Source: a gamma proteobacterium HTCC2207 (GTDB taxonomy: Bacteria > Pseudomonadota > Gammaproteobacteria > Pseudomonadales > Porticoccaceae). From it: a DNA stretch of 64,000 nt. Position numbers and translations under genes: made by a program. Each line of letters starts with the position of its first letter. Within the stretch, counting starts at the first letter, position 1. Below the pieces are notes generated by a model, which searched no databases, was not told the DNA's origin, and was given only the letters and a program-made list of their open reading frames with translations. The stretch covers positions 343,668 through 407,667 of the forward strand of contig CH672396.1 in the NCBI GenBank assembly GCA_000153445.1. The letters run 5' to 3'. Shown piece after piece: positions 18,850-26,569 of the stretch.

Positions 18850-19656
18850 ATGGAAGATAAAGTAGCGTTAATGCAGGCGTTAGCCGTTCAATATGGCGTC
18901 AAAGTACTCATTGCACTGGTGATCTTTGTTGTCGGTAAATGGGTGGTCAAACGACTCTCAGTAGTACTTGAAAAAATAATGGAGAAAAACGCCGTAGATC
19001 CGGCAATCCGACACTTCGCCGGCAGCTTAGTGTATTACGCCCTGCTGATCTTTGTCTGTATTGCCGCCCTCGGCCAGCTCGGTCTTCAAACCGCCTCCTT
19101 TGTTGCCATAGTCGGTGCCGCCGGCCTAGCCGTAGGTCTGGCCCTGCAGGGATCCCTATCCAATTTCGCCGCCGGTGTCCTGCTACTGATTTTTCGCCCC
19201 TTTAAAGTCGGCGACTTTGTGGAAACCGCCGGCACCTCAGGCGTGATTCAAAGCATCCAAATCTTCACCACCGCCCTGTTCACTCCAGACAATAAAAAAG
19301 TCATAGTTCCCAATGGTCGAATTATTGGGGACAACATAGTTAACTATTCCGCCAACGACACCCGTCGTGTGGATCTGGTATTTGGTATTGGCTATCAGGA
19401 TGATATAGACGCTGCCCGCAAGGTGCTCGAAGGGGTTCTCGCCGCTGATAAGCGCGTACTCGAAAATCCAGAGTCGGTTATCGCCGTGGTTGAGCTGGCC
19501 GATAGCAGCGTTAACTTTGTCTGCCGTCCCTGGGTTAAAAGTGCCAATTACTGGCCGGTGTATTTTGATCTCACTGAAGCGGCTAAGAAAGCTCTGGATG
19601 CCAATGGGATTTCGATTCCTTTTCCTCAGCGGGATGTGCATTTGCATCAGCAATAA
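18850..19656 (+). CDS. mscS: small mechanosensitive channel, MscS family
   Basis: This 268-aa inner-membrane protein has three N-terminal helices, the pore-lining TM3 with the Gly/Ala-rich VGAAGLAVGLALQGSLSNFAAG, then the beta domain (FKVGDFVE, VPNGRI, NYSANDTRRV) and the alpha/beta cytoplasmic vestibule ending FPQRDVHL. Size and layout match E. coli MscS (286 aa), the tension-gated osmotic safety valve. ATG 18850 has AGGGAG about 10 bases upstream. It appears to be monocistronic. Confidence 0.92.
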   Translation: MEDKVALMQALAVQYGVKVLIALVIFVVGKWVVKRLSVVLEKIMEKNAVDPAIRHFAGSLVYYALLIFVCIAALGQLGLQTASFVAIVGAAGLAVGLALQGSLSNFAAGVLLLIFRPFKVGDFVETAGTSGVIQSIQIFTTALFTPDNKKVIVPNGRIIGDNIVNYSANDTRRVDLVFGIGYQDDIDAARKVLEGVLAADKRVLENPESVIAVVELADSSVNFVCRPWVKSANYWPVYFDLTEAAKKALDANGISIPFPQRDVHLHQQ

Positions 19657-19980
19657 ATACTTATCTAAGGCTTTTTGAAAGTGCGGAGGTGCGGTTGTGC
19701 CTCTGCTCTTAAACTAAAAAGAGTAAATGATCAAAATCTACAGAATTATTCATTCTATATTTTTGTTTTAAATTCGAGTCTGACCCTAATTGTTTCTAAT
19801 TGTGTAGGCTCAGTTACGAATTTGACTTAGTTAAATACTAAGACCGTGGCGATTACTCAAGCGCATCTATTAAACTTGGCGCCCAGCCGTCACATGATTG
19901 ACGCACTAATGTCCTAACCCTCTAGCTGGATTTAGGTAGACGATAAGCTACCTTTAACCACTAGAGATAGGATTATAGAA
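19657..19980. other. intergenic region with no recognised gene
   Basis: This AT-rich 324-base spacer has no convincing open frame. It holds a hairpin, AGGTAG (19934-19939) and CTACCT (19948-19953) around 8 bases, just before the disrupted HTH gene, which could be an operator. No terminator for mscS is evident. Confidence 0.4.
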
Positions 19981-20410
19981 ATGGATATCATGGTAGATAA
20001 AAAACGCGTCAGGAAGCTTCTCAATCAGCGCGCTTGGTCGCAGGATCATCTGCGCATCAGCGTCAGGCCTTAGTCTACGAACTATTCAACGAATCGAGAA
20101 TGATGGCAGTTGTTCCTTAGAATCTAAGAAAGCCTTAGCCGGAGTTTTCAATATCAAACCCAGTGATTTGGATATTCAGGTTGATGCGATAGAAAATTTG
20201 GCGGCTAGCAAGCGAGGGCGTATGTTTGGTTTTGCTGGTGTTACTTTAGGGCTTGTCTGCGCCTATATCGGAATAACACTGTCTCTAATATCGGAACAGG
20301 TTAGTTCCGTTGACGCAGGGTTTTATTACGGTGCAGTGGGTGCTTTTTGTGGAGTCTGCTTTGGCCTGATTGGTTTGCTTTCAAATAAGCGCAAATCTAT
20401 CATCACCTAG
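19981..20410 (+). pseudogene. frameshifted HTH (XRE-type) regulator with C-terminal membrane segments
   Basis: The first frame reads MDIMVDKKRVRKLLNQRAWS and then QDHL before running into a stop at 20071-20073. Removing one C at about 20053 joins it to ASASGLSLRTIQRIEND, giving the classic XRE helix-turn-helix (RAWSQDHLA..SGLSLRTIQRIE). The second part then continues with two hydrophobic helices (about 20224-20295 and 20314-20385) to a stop at 20408. The intact product would be about 142 aa, a DNA-binding domain tethered to the membrane. Either the gene is broken or the base is a sequencing error. Its stop overlaps that of the convergent ctpA. Confidence 0.75.
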
Positions 20411-21729
20411 ATCTTCTCCTGGGTTTCAGGTTCGTTTGAAACCCTTTTGTCCAGCAACTGAAACCCTTTTAAAATATTCAACGCTTCATAAAGCTGATTG
20501 TCGTCGGTGATATCTTCGTCGCGATCTTTTGCTTTTTTCTTCTCACCATCAGCCTGTTCCAAGTGCCCTTCAAGATCAGCTTCCCGCACTCGCTTACGCT
20601 TTTTGTAGAGGCGTATCTCCGCAGGCTCAACAATAATATCCGGCACAATCCCCTCAGCCTGAATAGAGCGACCATTGGGGGTGAAATACCTTGCAGTAGT
20701 CAGTTTTACTGCCCGACCATCGCCCAATGGAATAACCGTTTGCACTGAGCCTTTACCAAAGCTCTGGGTGCCAATAATCGCTGCGCGCTGATGATCTTGC
20801 AGCGCACCGGCAACGATTTCTGAGGCGGAGGCGCTGCCGCCATTTATCAGGACGACTATGGGTGTGCCTTCCAATAGGTCGCCACCTTCGGCGTCAAAGC
20901 TGATATTGGCGCTGGGTAGGCGCCCTTCGGTATAGACCACGGTACCGCCGTCGAGGACGGCGTCGGCGATTTCAACTGAAGCTGGTACCAGTCCGCCGGG
21001 ATTGTTGCGCAGATCGATGATCAGGCCTTTTAGGGCAGGTTCTTTTGTCTTGAGTGAGATCAGTGCAGCTTTAAAGTCGTCGCCGGAGCTGACTTGAAAT
21101 TGCGAGACGCGGACATAGCCATAACCAGGTTCGATAATGCGGCTGCGTACTGAGCTAACTTGGATAGTGTCACGGATCACGGTGATCTCTAAGGGGCCAT
21201 CTTCTCCTTCGCGGAAGACGGTTAGCGTAATGCTGGTGCCTTTTTCGCCGCGCAGTTTGTCTATGGCTTTTTGTACTGCCATACCACGCACTGGGGTGCC
21301 ATCTACTTCGACGATAAAGTCTCCTGCTTCGATACCGGCTTTGGCTGCTGGGCTGTCGTCGATGGGGGCTATGACTTTGATCATGCCGCGCTCGGAGCCT
21401 ACCTGCAGGCCTAGGCCGCCGTATTCGCCGGTGGCGCTTTCCTGGAGTTCTTCATAGTCGGTTTGGTTTAAATAGACGGAGTGGGGGTCGAGTTCTAGAA
21501 GTAGGCCGGCAATGGCGTTTTCCAGAAGTTCGGTGTCGGCGACTTCTTCTACATAGCCGCGACGGATCTGTTCAAATACTTGGGTGAACAGGCGCAGTTC
21601 GCGAAGCGGCAGGCGCTTCTCTTGGATGGTCTGCTCTGTTCGTGCTTCTGCTTCGACATCCGCCGCTGCGATGGGAGCTGTCGCGATTAGCGCTACGGCC
21701 AGGGCGGTGAAGAAATACTTTATATACAT
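20407..21729 (-). CDS. ctpA: carboxy-terminal processing protease, S41 family
   Basis: This 440-aa periplasmic protease has a signal peptide ending near PIAAA, a leading helical domain with LLLELDPHSVYL, a PDZ domain (about 95-185, GLGLQV...SPAAKAGIEAGD), and the tail-specific protease core. Catalytic Ser is in NGGSASASEI, and Lys follows in TQSFGKGSVQT. The C-terminal extension is highly charged (KKRKRVREADLEGHLEQAD). In Pseudomonas-type genomes ctpA follows gpmI and the EnvC-like gene exactly as here, so a role in controlling cell-wall hydrolases is likely. Confidence 0.93.
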   Translation of the reverse strand: MYIKYFFTALAVALIATAPIAAADVEAEARTEQTIQEKRLPLRELRLFTQVFEQIRRGYVEEVADTELLENAIAGLLLELDPHSVYLNQTDYEELQESATGEYGGLGLQVGSERGMIKVIAPIDDSPAAKAGIEAGDFIVEVDGTPVRGMAVQKAIDKLRGEKGTSITLTVFREGEDGPLEITVIRDTIQVSSVRSRIIEPGYGYVRVSQFQVSSGDDFKAALISLKTKEPALKGLIIDLRNNPGGLVPASVEIADAVLDGGTVVYTEGRLPSANISFDAEGGDLLEGTPIVVLINGGSASASEIVAGALQDHQRAAIIGTQSFGKGSVQTVIPLGDGRAVKLTTARYFTPNGRSIQAEGIVPDIIVEPAEIRLYKKRKRVREADLEGHLEQADGEKKKAKDRDEDITDDNQLYEALNILKGFQLLDKRVSNEPETQEKI

Positions 21730-21850
21730 AGGTTATCTGTCCTAATTGCGACTTGGGCCATTATTGCTTCTTATTCTGTTCTAACAGTTGGAACCCTTTG
21801 GCGCGGCTTAGTTACGGCTTGGTTGAGATTTAATTAAGCGTTGGCGGTAT

Positions 21851-23002
21851 TTAGCGTTTGCCGAGCCATTTCTTCGGGTCGGCGGGCTGGCCTTTCTTGC
21901 GTATTTCAAAGTACAGGGCGGGCTTATCTAGCCCTCCGGTGTCGCCAGCTCGGGCGATGGTTTCGTTACTTAATACCAAGTCCCCGGTGTCTTTAAGCAG
22001 CTCTTCATTATGGGCGTAGAGACTCATATAGCCATCGCCGTGATTAAGAATAATTAATAGCCCAAATCCGCGCATATAGTTGGAAAAGATCACTTGGCCA
22101 TCATGCACGGCGGCAACTGGCTCGCCGATTTTGGCGCCGATCAGCCAGCCATCCCAGCGCAGTGATCCGCTGCGTTTGCTGCCAAAGCTGTGTGCGACTT
22201 TGCCTTTAAGGGGCCAGCGTAATGCGCCTTTTTGTGAGGCGAAGCTCTGGCCTCCGGGTGGGGCTTTGAGGGCCATTTTCTTGACTACACCGCGGACATT
22301 TTTTAAGAGTTCTTCGAGTGCAGTGCGTTGCTTGAGCAGTTTATCCAATTTGGATTTATCGCTCTGCAAGGAGGCATTGAGTTTTTTGAGGGTAGTTTGG
22401 CGACGCTTATTATTGGTGAGCAGTTGCTGTCGATCTTTCTCCAACTCTGCTTTGGCACTGTCCAACAAACGTTTCTCTTCTATGACGTCAGTTTGCACTG
22501 TCGACAGCTTTTCTATGTCGCCCATATATTGGGCAATTTTTTCATTGCGCGCATCGAGCACATAGTTGTAGTACTTGAAGAGGCGGGCCAGCTGCTGGGG
22601 GTCTTCTTGATTTAACAGAAGCTTGATCGGTTCTTGGGCACCCATCTTGTAGGCGGTGGCAAGCTGTTCGCCGACAGCGGCATTTTGTCTGTTGATATCA
22701 ACTTTTAGCCGGCGCTGTTGCTTATCGAGTTCGGCGAGCTTGGCGCCGCGAGTATTAATTTTACTGTTTAGCTGGCGAATCTTTTTGCTGCTAGCAGAGG
22801 CGGCGATCTCATTCTTTTTAAGGTCGGCGATTAAGGTGTTTTTGTCTTTATCGCGTTTGTTAAGCTGTTTTTCTAATGTGCTGATGGCACTTTTTAGGTC
22901 GGCCAATTTGGCCTTGTCGTCCCCGGCAGCGGTTGCCTGAAGAGGCAACAGCAACAGAGCACAGCTGAGGGCTGTGCTAATGATTGCCGAGGCGCGTTTC
23001 AT
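21851..23002 (-). CDS. envC: EnvC-like murein hydrolase activator, LytM/M23 domain
   Basis: This 383-aa exported protein has a signal peptide (ALLLLPLQATAAG), long coiled coils (about 30-255, many KLADLKS/IRQLNSKI heptads), then a C-terminal LytM domain (about 275-380). The metal-site residues are incomplete: the first position is HSFGSKRSGSLRWDG rather than HxxxD, and LYAHNEEL replaces the usual HLS. That fits an activator of amidases rather than an active endopeptidase. It lies between gpmI and ctpA, probably in one transcript. Confidence 0.9.
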   Translation of the reverse strand: MKRASAIISTALSCALLLLPLQATAAGDDKAKLADLKSAISTLEKQLNKRDKDKNTLIADLKKNEIAASASSKKIRQLNSKINTRGAKLAELDKQQRRLKVDINRQNAAVGEQLATAYKMGAQEPIKLLLNQEDPQQLARLFKYYNYVLDARNEKIAQYMGDIEKLSTVQTDVIEEKRLLDSAKAELEKDRQQLLTNNKRRQTTLKKLNASLQSDKSKLDKLLKQRTALEELLKNVRGVVKKMALKAPPGGQSFASQKGALRWPLKGKVAHSFGSKRSGSLRWDGWLIGAKIGEPVAAVHDGQVIFSNYMRGFGLLIILNHGDGYMSLYAHNEELLKDTGDLVLSNETIARAGDTGGLDKPALYFEIRKKGQPADPKKWLGKR

Positions 23003-23016
23003 TCCATGCTCTTCAT

Positions 23017-24564
23017 TTAGGATTTAATGACTAACGAGCGACCCGTCATCTCAGCTGGCTGCGGCAGATCCATCAGTGCCAGCATGGTCGGCGCTATATC
23101 GGCAAGAGAACCATTGTTATCCAGGCTAAGCGAACGCTCACCAACATAGACTAGTGGCACGGGCAATGTAGTGTGCTGGGTATGAGGCTGCTGGTTGGCG
23201 TCATCGTACATTTCTTCCACATTGCCGTGGTCTGCGGTAATCAAGATTTCGCCGCCGACTTTTTCTGCGGCGGCGATAACCTGGGCAAGGCTGTGATCTA
23301 TGGCTTCAACCGCTTTGATTGATGCCTCGTAGTTACCTGTATGGCCGACCTGATCACAGTTGGCGTAGTTACAGATAATGGTGTCGAACTTGCCGGAGCC
23401 AATCGCTTCAACCAGTTTTTCAGTGACTTCAGGTGCGCTCATTTCTGGTTGATCGTCGTAGGTGGCGATATTCGGTGAGGGCACGAGTATGCGTTCTTCG
23501 TGCTCATAGAGTGATTCGCGACCCCCGCTGAAGAAGAAAGTTACGTGAGCATATTTCTCTGTCTCGGCAATTCGCAGTTGGCGCTTGCCCTGCTGTGCCA
23601 GGTAGTCGCCCATGGAGTTAACCAGTGGGATCGGTGGGTAGGCGCAGGGGGCGTCGATATTATCTTGGTACTCGGTGGTCTGAACAAAAGTCGATAACTG
23701 GGGTGTGGCGGCACGTTCGAAACCATCAAAATCTTTGGTGGTTAGAGCGTGAGCAATTTCGCGGGCGCGATCGGGACGGAAGTTCATAAAGATCACGGCA
23801 TCGCCATCTTCTAGGGTGACTGGCGCTTCGCCTTCGCCACAGATGGTCGTGGCATGGACAAATTCGTCGTTCTCGTCACGGGCATAGGCATCGTTTAGTG
23901 CTGAGACTGCGTCTGTGGCGCTGAAGTCTGCACGGCCTGAGGTTACTAGGTTATAGGCTTCCTCAACTCTGTCCCAGCGATTGTCGCGGTCGAGGGCAAA
24001 AAAGCGCCCACAGATTGAGGCGATTTTACCGACGCCGAGTTTTTCTATCAGTGCCTGAGTTTTCTCAAGGGAGGGCTGGGCGCTGCGCGGTGGGCAGTCG
24101 CGGCCGTCTAGAAAGGCGTGGAGGTAGATATTTTCAGCTCCGCGCTGGGCGGCCATTTCTAACATGGCGTTGATATGGTCTTCATGGCTGTGAACGCCGC
24201 CGGGTGAGAGTAAGCCCATAATATGCACGGCATTGCCTGTACTCTGAGCTTTGTCGATGGCGTCGCAGTAAACCGGATTGGTGAAGAAGTCACCGTCGCT
24301 AATCGCTTTATTTATGCGAGTGAAGTTTTGGTAGACCACTCGTCCAGCACCCAACGTCATGTGCCCTACTTCGGAGTTGCCCATCTGACCCTCTGGAAGG
24401 CCCACTGCCATGCCTGAGGTGTGGATCAGGGTCTTTGGCCGTTCCTGCCACAGTGCTTGCCAAACCGGTGCGTCGGCATTGCTAATGGCATTGTGGGTTT
24501 TGATATCGCTGTAGCCGAAGCCATCGAGAATCAGGAGTACTAGGGGTTTGTGCTGTTCAGTCAT
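23017..24564 (-). CDS. gpmI: 2,3-bisphosphoglycerate-independent phosphoglycerate mutase
   Basis: This 515-aa Mn-dependent enzyme interconverts 3- and 2-phosphoglycerate. Signatures are LILDGFG at the N-terminus (Asp metal ligand), the catalytic Ser in [29 protein letters not shown], and the C-terminal metal sites [11 protein letters not shown] and [10 protein letters not shown]. The length matches the family. It shares strand and tight spacing (14 bases) with the EnvC-like gene. Confidence 0.97.
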   Translation of the reverse strand: MTEQHKPLVLLILDGFGYSDIKTHNAISNADAPVWQALWQERPKTLIHTSGMAVGLPEGQMGNSEVGHMTLGAGRVVYQNFTRINKAISDGDFFTNPVYCDAIDKAQSTGNAVHIMGLLSPGGVHSHEDHINAMLEMAAQRGAENIYLHAFLDGRDCPPRSAQPSLEKTQALIEKLGVGKIASICGRFFALDRDNRWDRVEEAYNLVTSGRADFSATDAVSALNDAYARDENDEFVHATTICGEGEAPVTLEDGDAVIFMNFRPDRAREIAHALTTKDFDGFERAATPQLSTFVQTTEYQDNIDAPCAYPPIPLVNSMGDYLAQQGKRQLRIAETEKYAHVTFFFSGGRESLYEHEERILVPSPNIATYDDQPEMSAPEVTEKLVEAIGSGKFDTIICNYANCDQVGHTGNYEASIKAVEAIDHSLAQVIAAAEKVGGEILITADHGNVEEMYDDANQQPHTQHTTLPVPLVYVGERSLSLDNNGSLADIAPTMLALMDLPQPAEMTGRSLVIKS

Positions 24565-24602
24565 GGATAATGTCTTTTAAGGTTTTGATTGATTTTAAAG
24601 CT

Positions 24603-24631
24603 CCCCGCGGTATTTCGCTATGTTCGCGGGG
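24603..24631 (-). terminator. possible terminator after uup
   Basis: CCCCGCG (24603-24609) pairs with CGCGGGG (24625-24631). Read on the minus strand it is followed by AGCTTTAAAA, a weak U tract, between the uup stop and the gpmI start. Confidence 0.55.
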
Positions 24632-24657
24632 TAATTAGCGGCCTATTACTGTGTTCT

Positions 24658-26547
24658 TTAATCGGTTTCTAGTTCTTCCCAGCGCTGGTAACAGTGATTG
24701 AGCTGTTCTTGCACTGTGGCTAGGTTCTTTTCAATGGCTGCAGTCACTGAGCGCTCGGCCTGATAAAAATCCGGCTGATTCATCTGCTCGGAGAGTGCAC
24801 CTATTTCTGTTTCTAAACGTTCAATCTCTGCGGGCAGCTGGTCTAGTTCGCGTTGGACTTTGTAGGAACGCTTTTTGACCTTGGCATCGGTTTTGCTCGA
24901 TGCTTTGGTTGCTGTTGCAGCTGGCTTGGTAGTAGTGGCTGCCTGCTCGGCTTTACGTTGGCGCAGCCAATCATCGTAGCCACCGATATATTGTTTGATA
25001 ACCGCATTGCCTTCAAAAACTAGGGTGCTGGTGACTACATTGTTTAAGAAGGAGCGATCGTGACTCACTAGCAGTACCGTGCCTTTATAGTCGATCAGCA
25101 GCTCTTCCAGAAGATCCAGGGTATCTATATCGAGATCGTTAGTCGGTTCATCGAGGACCAAAATATTGGAGGGTCGGGTGAACAGTTTGGCTAATAGCAA
25201 GCGGTTGCGCTCTCCACCGGAGAGGGCACTTACCGGCTGTCGGCAGCGGTCGGGGCTAAAGAGAAAATCCTGCAAATAGCTGATAACGTGTCGCGATTTG
25301 CCGCCAACTTCGAGCATATCCTTTCCGCCAGAGACATTGTCTTGTACTGTTTTGGACTCGTCTAGGGCGGCGCGATACTGATCAAAGTAAGCGATATTCA
25401 GATTGGTGCCGGTTTTGATATTACCTTGCTGAGGCTCCAATTGACCTAATAAGAGCTTCAATAAGGTGGTTTTACCAACACCATTTCGCCCGATCAGCCC
25501 GACTTTATCACCGCGCTGAATCAGCGTGGAGAAGGATTTAACCACGGCATTTCCATCGTCAAAGGCAAAGCTGATATCTTCAGCCTCCGCAACAATCTTG
25601 CCGGATTTATCCGCTTGCTGAATATCCATTTTGGCGGTGCCCACCTGCTTGCGACGGGCCGCGTGCTCAACGCGCAAGGCTTCCAGTGCACGGACACGGC
25701 CTTCGTTGCGGGTGCGGCGCGCCTTGATCCCTTGACGGATCCAGACTTCTTCTTGAGATAGGCGTTTATCAAACAGGGCATTGTGCCGGTCTTCGGTTTC
25801 CAGCATGTCTTTCTTGCGCTGAATATAGGTGGCGTAGTTGCAGTTAAATTCTGCCAGTTTACCGCGATCAATCTCGATAAAGCGGGTGGCTAGATTGTCC
25901 ATAAAGCGCCGGTCGTGACTGATAAATAACAGTGCGCCCTCCCATTTCAGCAGAAACTGTTCCACCCACTGGATGGCGTCTATATCCAGGTGGTTGGTCG
26001 GCTCGTCGAGGAGCAGGAGATCGGGCTTGCAAACCAGTGCCCGGGCCAGCAGTACGCGACGCTTATAACCCCCGGATAGACTAGAGATATCCACGTCGGG
26101 ATCCAGTTCCATGGTGGTGACAATGGACTCGACGCGCTGATTGATATCCCAGCCATCGACTCGCTCTAATTCACTCTGAACATCTTCCAATTCGTTCATT
26201 ACTTTGTCGCTGGGATCATTACCCAACTGCAGTATCAGATGGTGGTAGCGGGCGGCGAGCTTGCCCTCCTCTCCGAGACCTTCGGCGATCACGTCGAACA
26301 CGGAGCCAGTGGCGTCATGGGGAACCGACTGTTCCAGTTGAGCAATTTTGACGCCGGCGGCACGTTTTAGCACGCCTTCGTCGGCAATCACCTGGCCGGT
26401 AAGAATTTTTAGCAGGGTCGACTTGCCGGCGCCATTGCGGCCGATCAGGCAGACTCGCTCGCCGGGTTCGATAACCAGATTGATATGGTCAATAAGTGGT
26501 GGCTGACCATAGCTGAGATAGATGTCTTGCAGTGTGACAAGTGGCAT
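24658..26547 (-). CDS. uup: ABC-F family ATPase Uup
   Basis: This 629-aa soluble protein has two ABC modules and no membrane segments. Walker A is GRNGAGKST in the first and GRNGVGKTT in the second; the signatures are LSGGYKRR and LSGGERNR, each followed by LLLDEPTNHLD or LVLDEPTNDLD. A charged linker separates the modules, and the C-terminal coiled coil (YKVQRELDQLPAEIERLE onward) is the Uup DNA-binding tail. ABC-F proteins act on ribosomes, and Uup also affects replication-fork events. ATG 26547 is chosen from family alignment; there is no strong ribosome-binding site. Confidence 0.93.
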   Translation of the reverse strand: MPLVTLQDIYLSYGQPPLIDHINLVIEPGERVCLIGRNGAGKSTLLKILTGQVIADEGVLKRAAGVKIAQLEQSVPHDATGSVFDVIAEGLGEEGKLAARYHHLILQLGNDPSDKVMNELEDVQSELERVDGWDINQRVESIVTTMELDPDVDISSLSGGYKRRVLLARALVCKPDLLLLDEPTNHLDIDAIQWVEQFLLKWEGALLFISHDRRFMDNLATRFIEIDRGKLAEFNCNYATYIQRKKDMLETEDRHNALFDKRLSQEEVWIRQGIKARRTRNEGRVRALEALRVEHAARRKQVGTAKMDIQQADKSGKIVAEAEDISFAFDDGNAVVKSFSTLIQRGDKVGLIGRNGVGKTTLLKLLLGQLEPQQGNIKTGTNLNIAYFDQYRAALDESKTVQDNVSGGKDMLEVGGKSRHVISYLQDFLFSPDRCRQPVSALSGGERNRLLLAKLFTRPSNILVLDEPTNDLDIDTLDLLEELLIDYKGTVLLVSHDRSFLNNVVTSTLVFEGNAVIKQYIGGYDDWLRQRKAEQAATTTKPAATATKASSKTDAKVKKRSYKVQRELDQLPAEIERLETEIGALSEQMNQPDFYQAERSVTAAIEKNLATVQEQLNHCYQRWEELETD

Positions 26548-26569
26548 AGGGTTTTTTAATCGTCCGTTT

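Noticed and set aside
19781-19803. AATTCGAGTCTGACCCTAAT, which resembles motifs seen near REP-associated transposases
   Set aside because: It is present once, with no inverted copy and no transposase gene in the region.
22080-22565. Plus-strand open frame of about 161 codons opposite the EnvC-like gene
   Set aside because: It results from the biased codons of the coiled coil on the opposite strand and shows no family signature.
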